Notes under the pieces: model-generated
What the model saw: only the letters and a program-made list of their open reading frames with translations
The model's database searches: none
Told to the model about the DNA's origin: nothing
Position numbers and translations under genes: made by a program
Origin: Chitinophaga sp. E66
GTDB lineage: Bacteria; Bacteroidota; Bacteroidia; Chitinophagales; Chitinophagaceae
DNA: 64,000 nt
Direction: 5' to 3'
Assembly (NCBI GenBank): GCA_019285755.1
Contig: CP079103.1
Span: 1,178,001-1,242,000 of the forward strand
Part shown: positions 62,749 through 64,000 of the stretch, piece by piece
How the letters are laid out: each line of letters begins with the position of its first letter
How positions within the stretch are numbered: position 1 is the first letter of the stretch

Positions 62749-64000
62749 TTAAAGTTTCATCCCGCCGTGCTTGTACAGGTAATAGGCGGTCTGGTAATTG
62801 GCGATAGCCTCGTTGACCAGCAGGGCATCCGCCGGTACGGGGATCTGCTCGTTGGAAGCTTTGTTGTAACGGTAGGTCTCCACCCGCTGCTGCGGACTGA
62901 GGATTACCAGGCGGTCTTTTTCATGTACGCCAGCTTCTGGTAGGTCCCCAGCATGATCCGTTCGTTGTAATTAGGGCAGAGCACGTTCTGTCCGTATAGA
63001 TTGCTGGAATAGTCCCAGTTAAGAAGGCAGAACAGGGTGGGAAGAGATCGATCTGGGAGCACATCTTGCTGATCTCCATGGCATGCCCGCCGGGCACGTT
63101 GCAGACAATGGCAGGGATGTGATATTTGGAAATATCGATCTCGTTTTTGCCCGCGCTGCTGGCACAATGGTCCGCCACGAAGATGATGACGGTATTGGCG
63201 AACCAGGGTTTGGTACTGGCTTCCCGGAGGAACTGCCCGATGGCATAATCGGTGTATTTCACCGCGCCATCGCGCCCGGAGCCGGAAGGGATATCTACCT
63301 TACCCTCAGGATAAGTGAAGGGGCGGTGGTTGGAAGTGGTCATCACAAAATCGAAGAACGCCTTGCCGGAAGCATGTTTGGCATCGGCATCGCGGATAAC
63401 GGAATTGTAGAGGTCTTCGTCGCAGATGCCCCAGGCGTTTTTAAAGTGTATCAACGAATCAGGGATGGTGGTGCGGATAGATGCGACCCCATCGTCGACG
63501 ATCATATTGCGCCCTTTATCGGTGATGGCATATCCGTTGCTGCCGAAGAATTTGTTCATGTTGTCGAAGAAACCGTCGCCCCGTAAAAGAACCCTGTAGC
63601 ATAACCCTGCTGGCGGAAGATGGCGCCCACGGTGCTGAGGTTTTCATTGCCGGGCCGGCGGACGATAGAGCTGCCAGGCGTAGGCGGCACGGCCAGGGTA
63701 AGGGCTTCCATGCCGCGGACGGTCCGCGTGCCGGTAGCGTACATATTGGTAAATACGACATTGGTCTTAGCCAGGGAATCCAGTACCGGCGTCAGCCGGT
63801 TGGGGTTGCCGAAACGGCCGAGGAAGTCGGCGCTGAGGCTTTCGATCGTGACGAGAATGACGTTGGGGCGGATGGCCGTTCCCGAATCGTTGATGGCCCG
63901 CCGGATGGAAAACTCGCGGCCGTCGAACACCGAAAGGCTGTCGCCCAGCTGGCGGCGCATGGTGGCAAAGGCTTCTTTGTTATCCATCAGGCGGTAGAAG
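62749..64000 (-). CDS. LTA synthase-like sulfatase family protein, 5-prime end outside window, frameshifted
   Basis: The gene enters at 64000 on the minus strand; the first visible residues are FYRLMDNKEAFATMRR. IRPNVILVTIESLSADFLGRFG holds the metal-binding ESLSADF and the loop before the catalytic Thr (NMYATGTRTVRGMEAL). FFDFVMTTSNHRPFTYPEG, then VIIFVADHCASSAGKNEIDISKYHIPAIV, give the late metal-binding Asp/His (ADHCA). These match the alkaline-phosphatase-superfamily LtaS-like enzymes, which transfer phosphoglycerol or phosphoethanolamine groups. The N-terminal membrane part is not seen. Frame changes near 63575, 63030 and 62915. Confidence 0.85.

Overview
The window looks like a chromosomal segment of a Bacteroidota bacterium, most likely a Chitinophagaceae member close to Chitinophaga (inference). 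Pointers are an ECF sigma/anti-sigma pair feeding a SusC/SusD locus, TAnnTTTG-type promoter sequences, an RRM-type RNA-binding protein, DUF4230, DUF4843 and PKD-like lipoproteins, a YtxJ bacillithiol-associated protein, a TPR/beta-barrel/HU-SPOR envelope set and many secreted peptidases. By eye the DNA is GC-rich, with AT-rich intergenic stretches.

Nearly all long genes here are interrupted by one-base gains or losses, often in homopolymer runs, including glycolytic genes that must work. I read these as sequencing or assembly errors. Each such gene is annotated as one CDS across its frames, with approximate shift positions.

Layout. 1-5.3 kb: the end of a 4-alpha-glucanotransferase, a dipeptide epimerase, a secreted protein, a C25-like peptidase with a small partner, and a PmoA-like protein. 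5.3-10 kb: a coupled glycosyltransferase/deacetylase pair, an aldehyde dehydrogenase and an MFS exporter. 10.2-12.7 kb: the pfkA-pyk glycolytic operon. 13-16 kb: prolyl oligopeptidase and an RmlD-like reductase. 16.3-23.5 kb: envelope genes (ZU5-type lipoprotein, HU-SPOR membrane protein, beta-barrel, TPR lipoprotein-like protein). 23.5-30.7 kb: a DnaA-box-bearing divergent region, DoxX, thioesterase, CinA, an E2 acyltransferase, an RNA-binding protein and small regulators. 31.1-38 kb: S9 peptidase, EamA transporter, DPM-like transferase, exonuclease and Mpl ligase. 38-39.7 kb: small lipoprotein, YtxJ, UbiX, AroQ. 39.7-50 kb: ECF sigma, FecR, SusC, SusD, DUF4843, PKD-like and TlpA, a nutrient-uptake operon without a hydrolase. 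50.3-57 kb: BioB, M42 peptidase, UbiA-like protein, secreted protein and M48 protease. 57-57.7 kb: an AT-rich orphan polyvalent-kinase gene. 57.7-64 kb: acyl-CoA carboxylase beta subunit, lipoprotein, LuxE-like protein, DUF4412-like protein, YceI and an LTA-synthase-like sulfatase cut by the window end.

The most unusual signal is not a gene. Three intergenic regions (about 9971-10168, 30932-31084 and 50148-50312) hold arrays of degenerate repeats with the same strict 11-bp period but three unrelated unit sequences. Each lies just beyond the terminator hairpin of a minus-strand gene (pyk, an S9 peptidase, bioB). I know of no described element that explains them.
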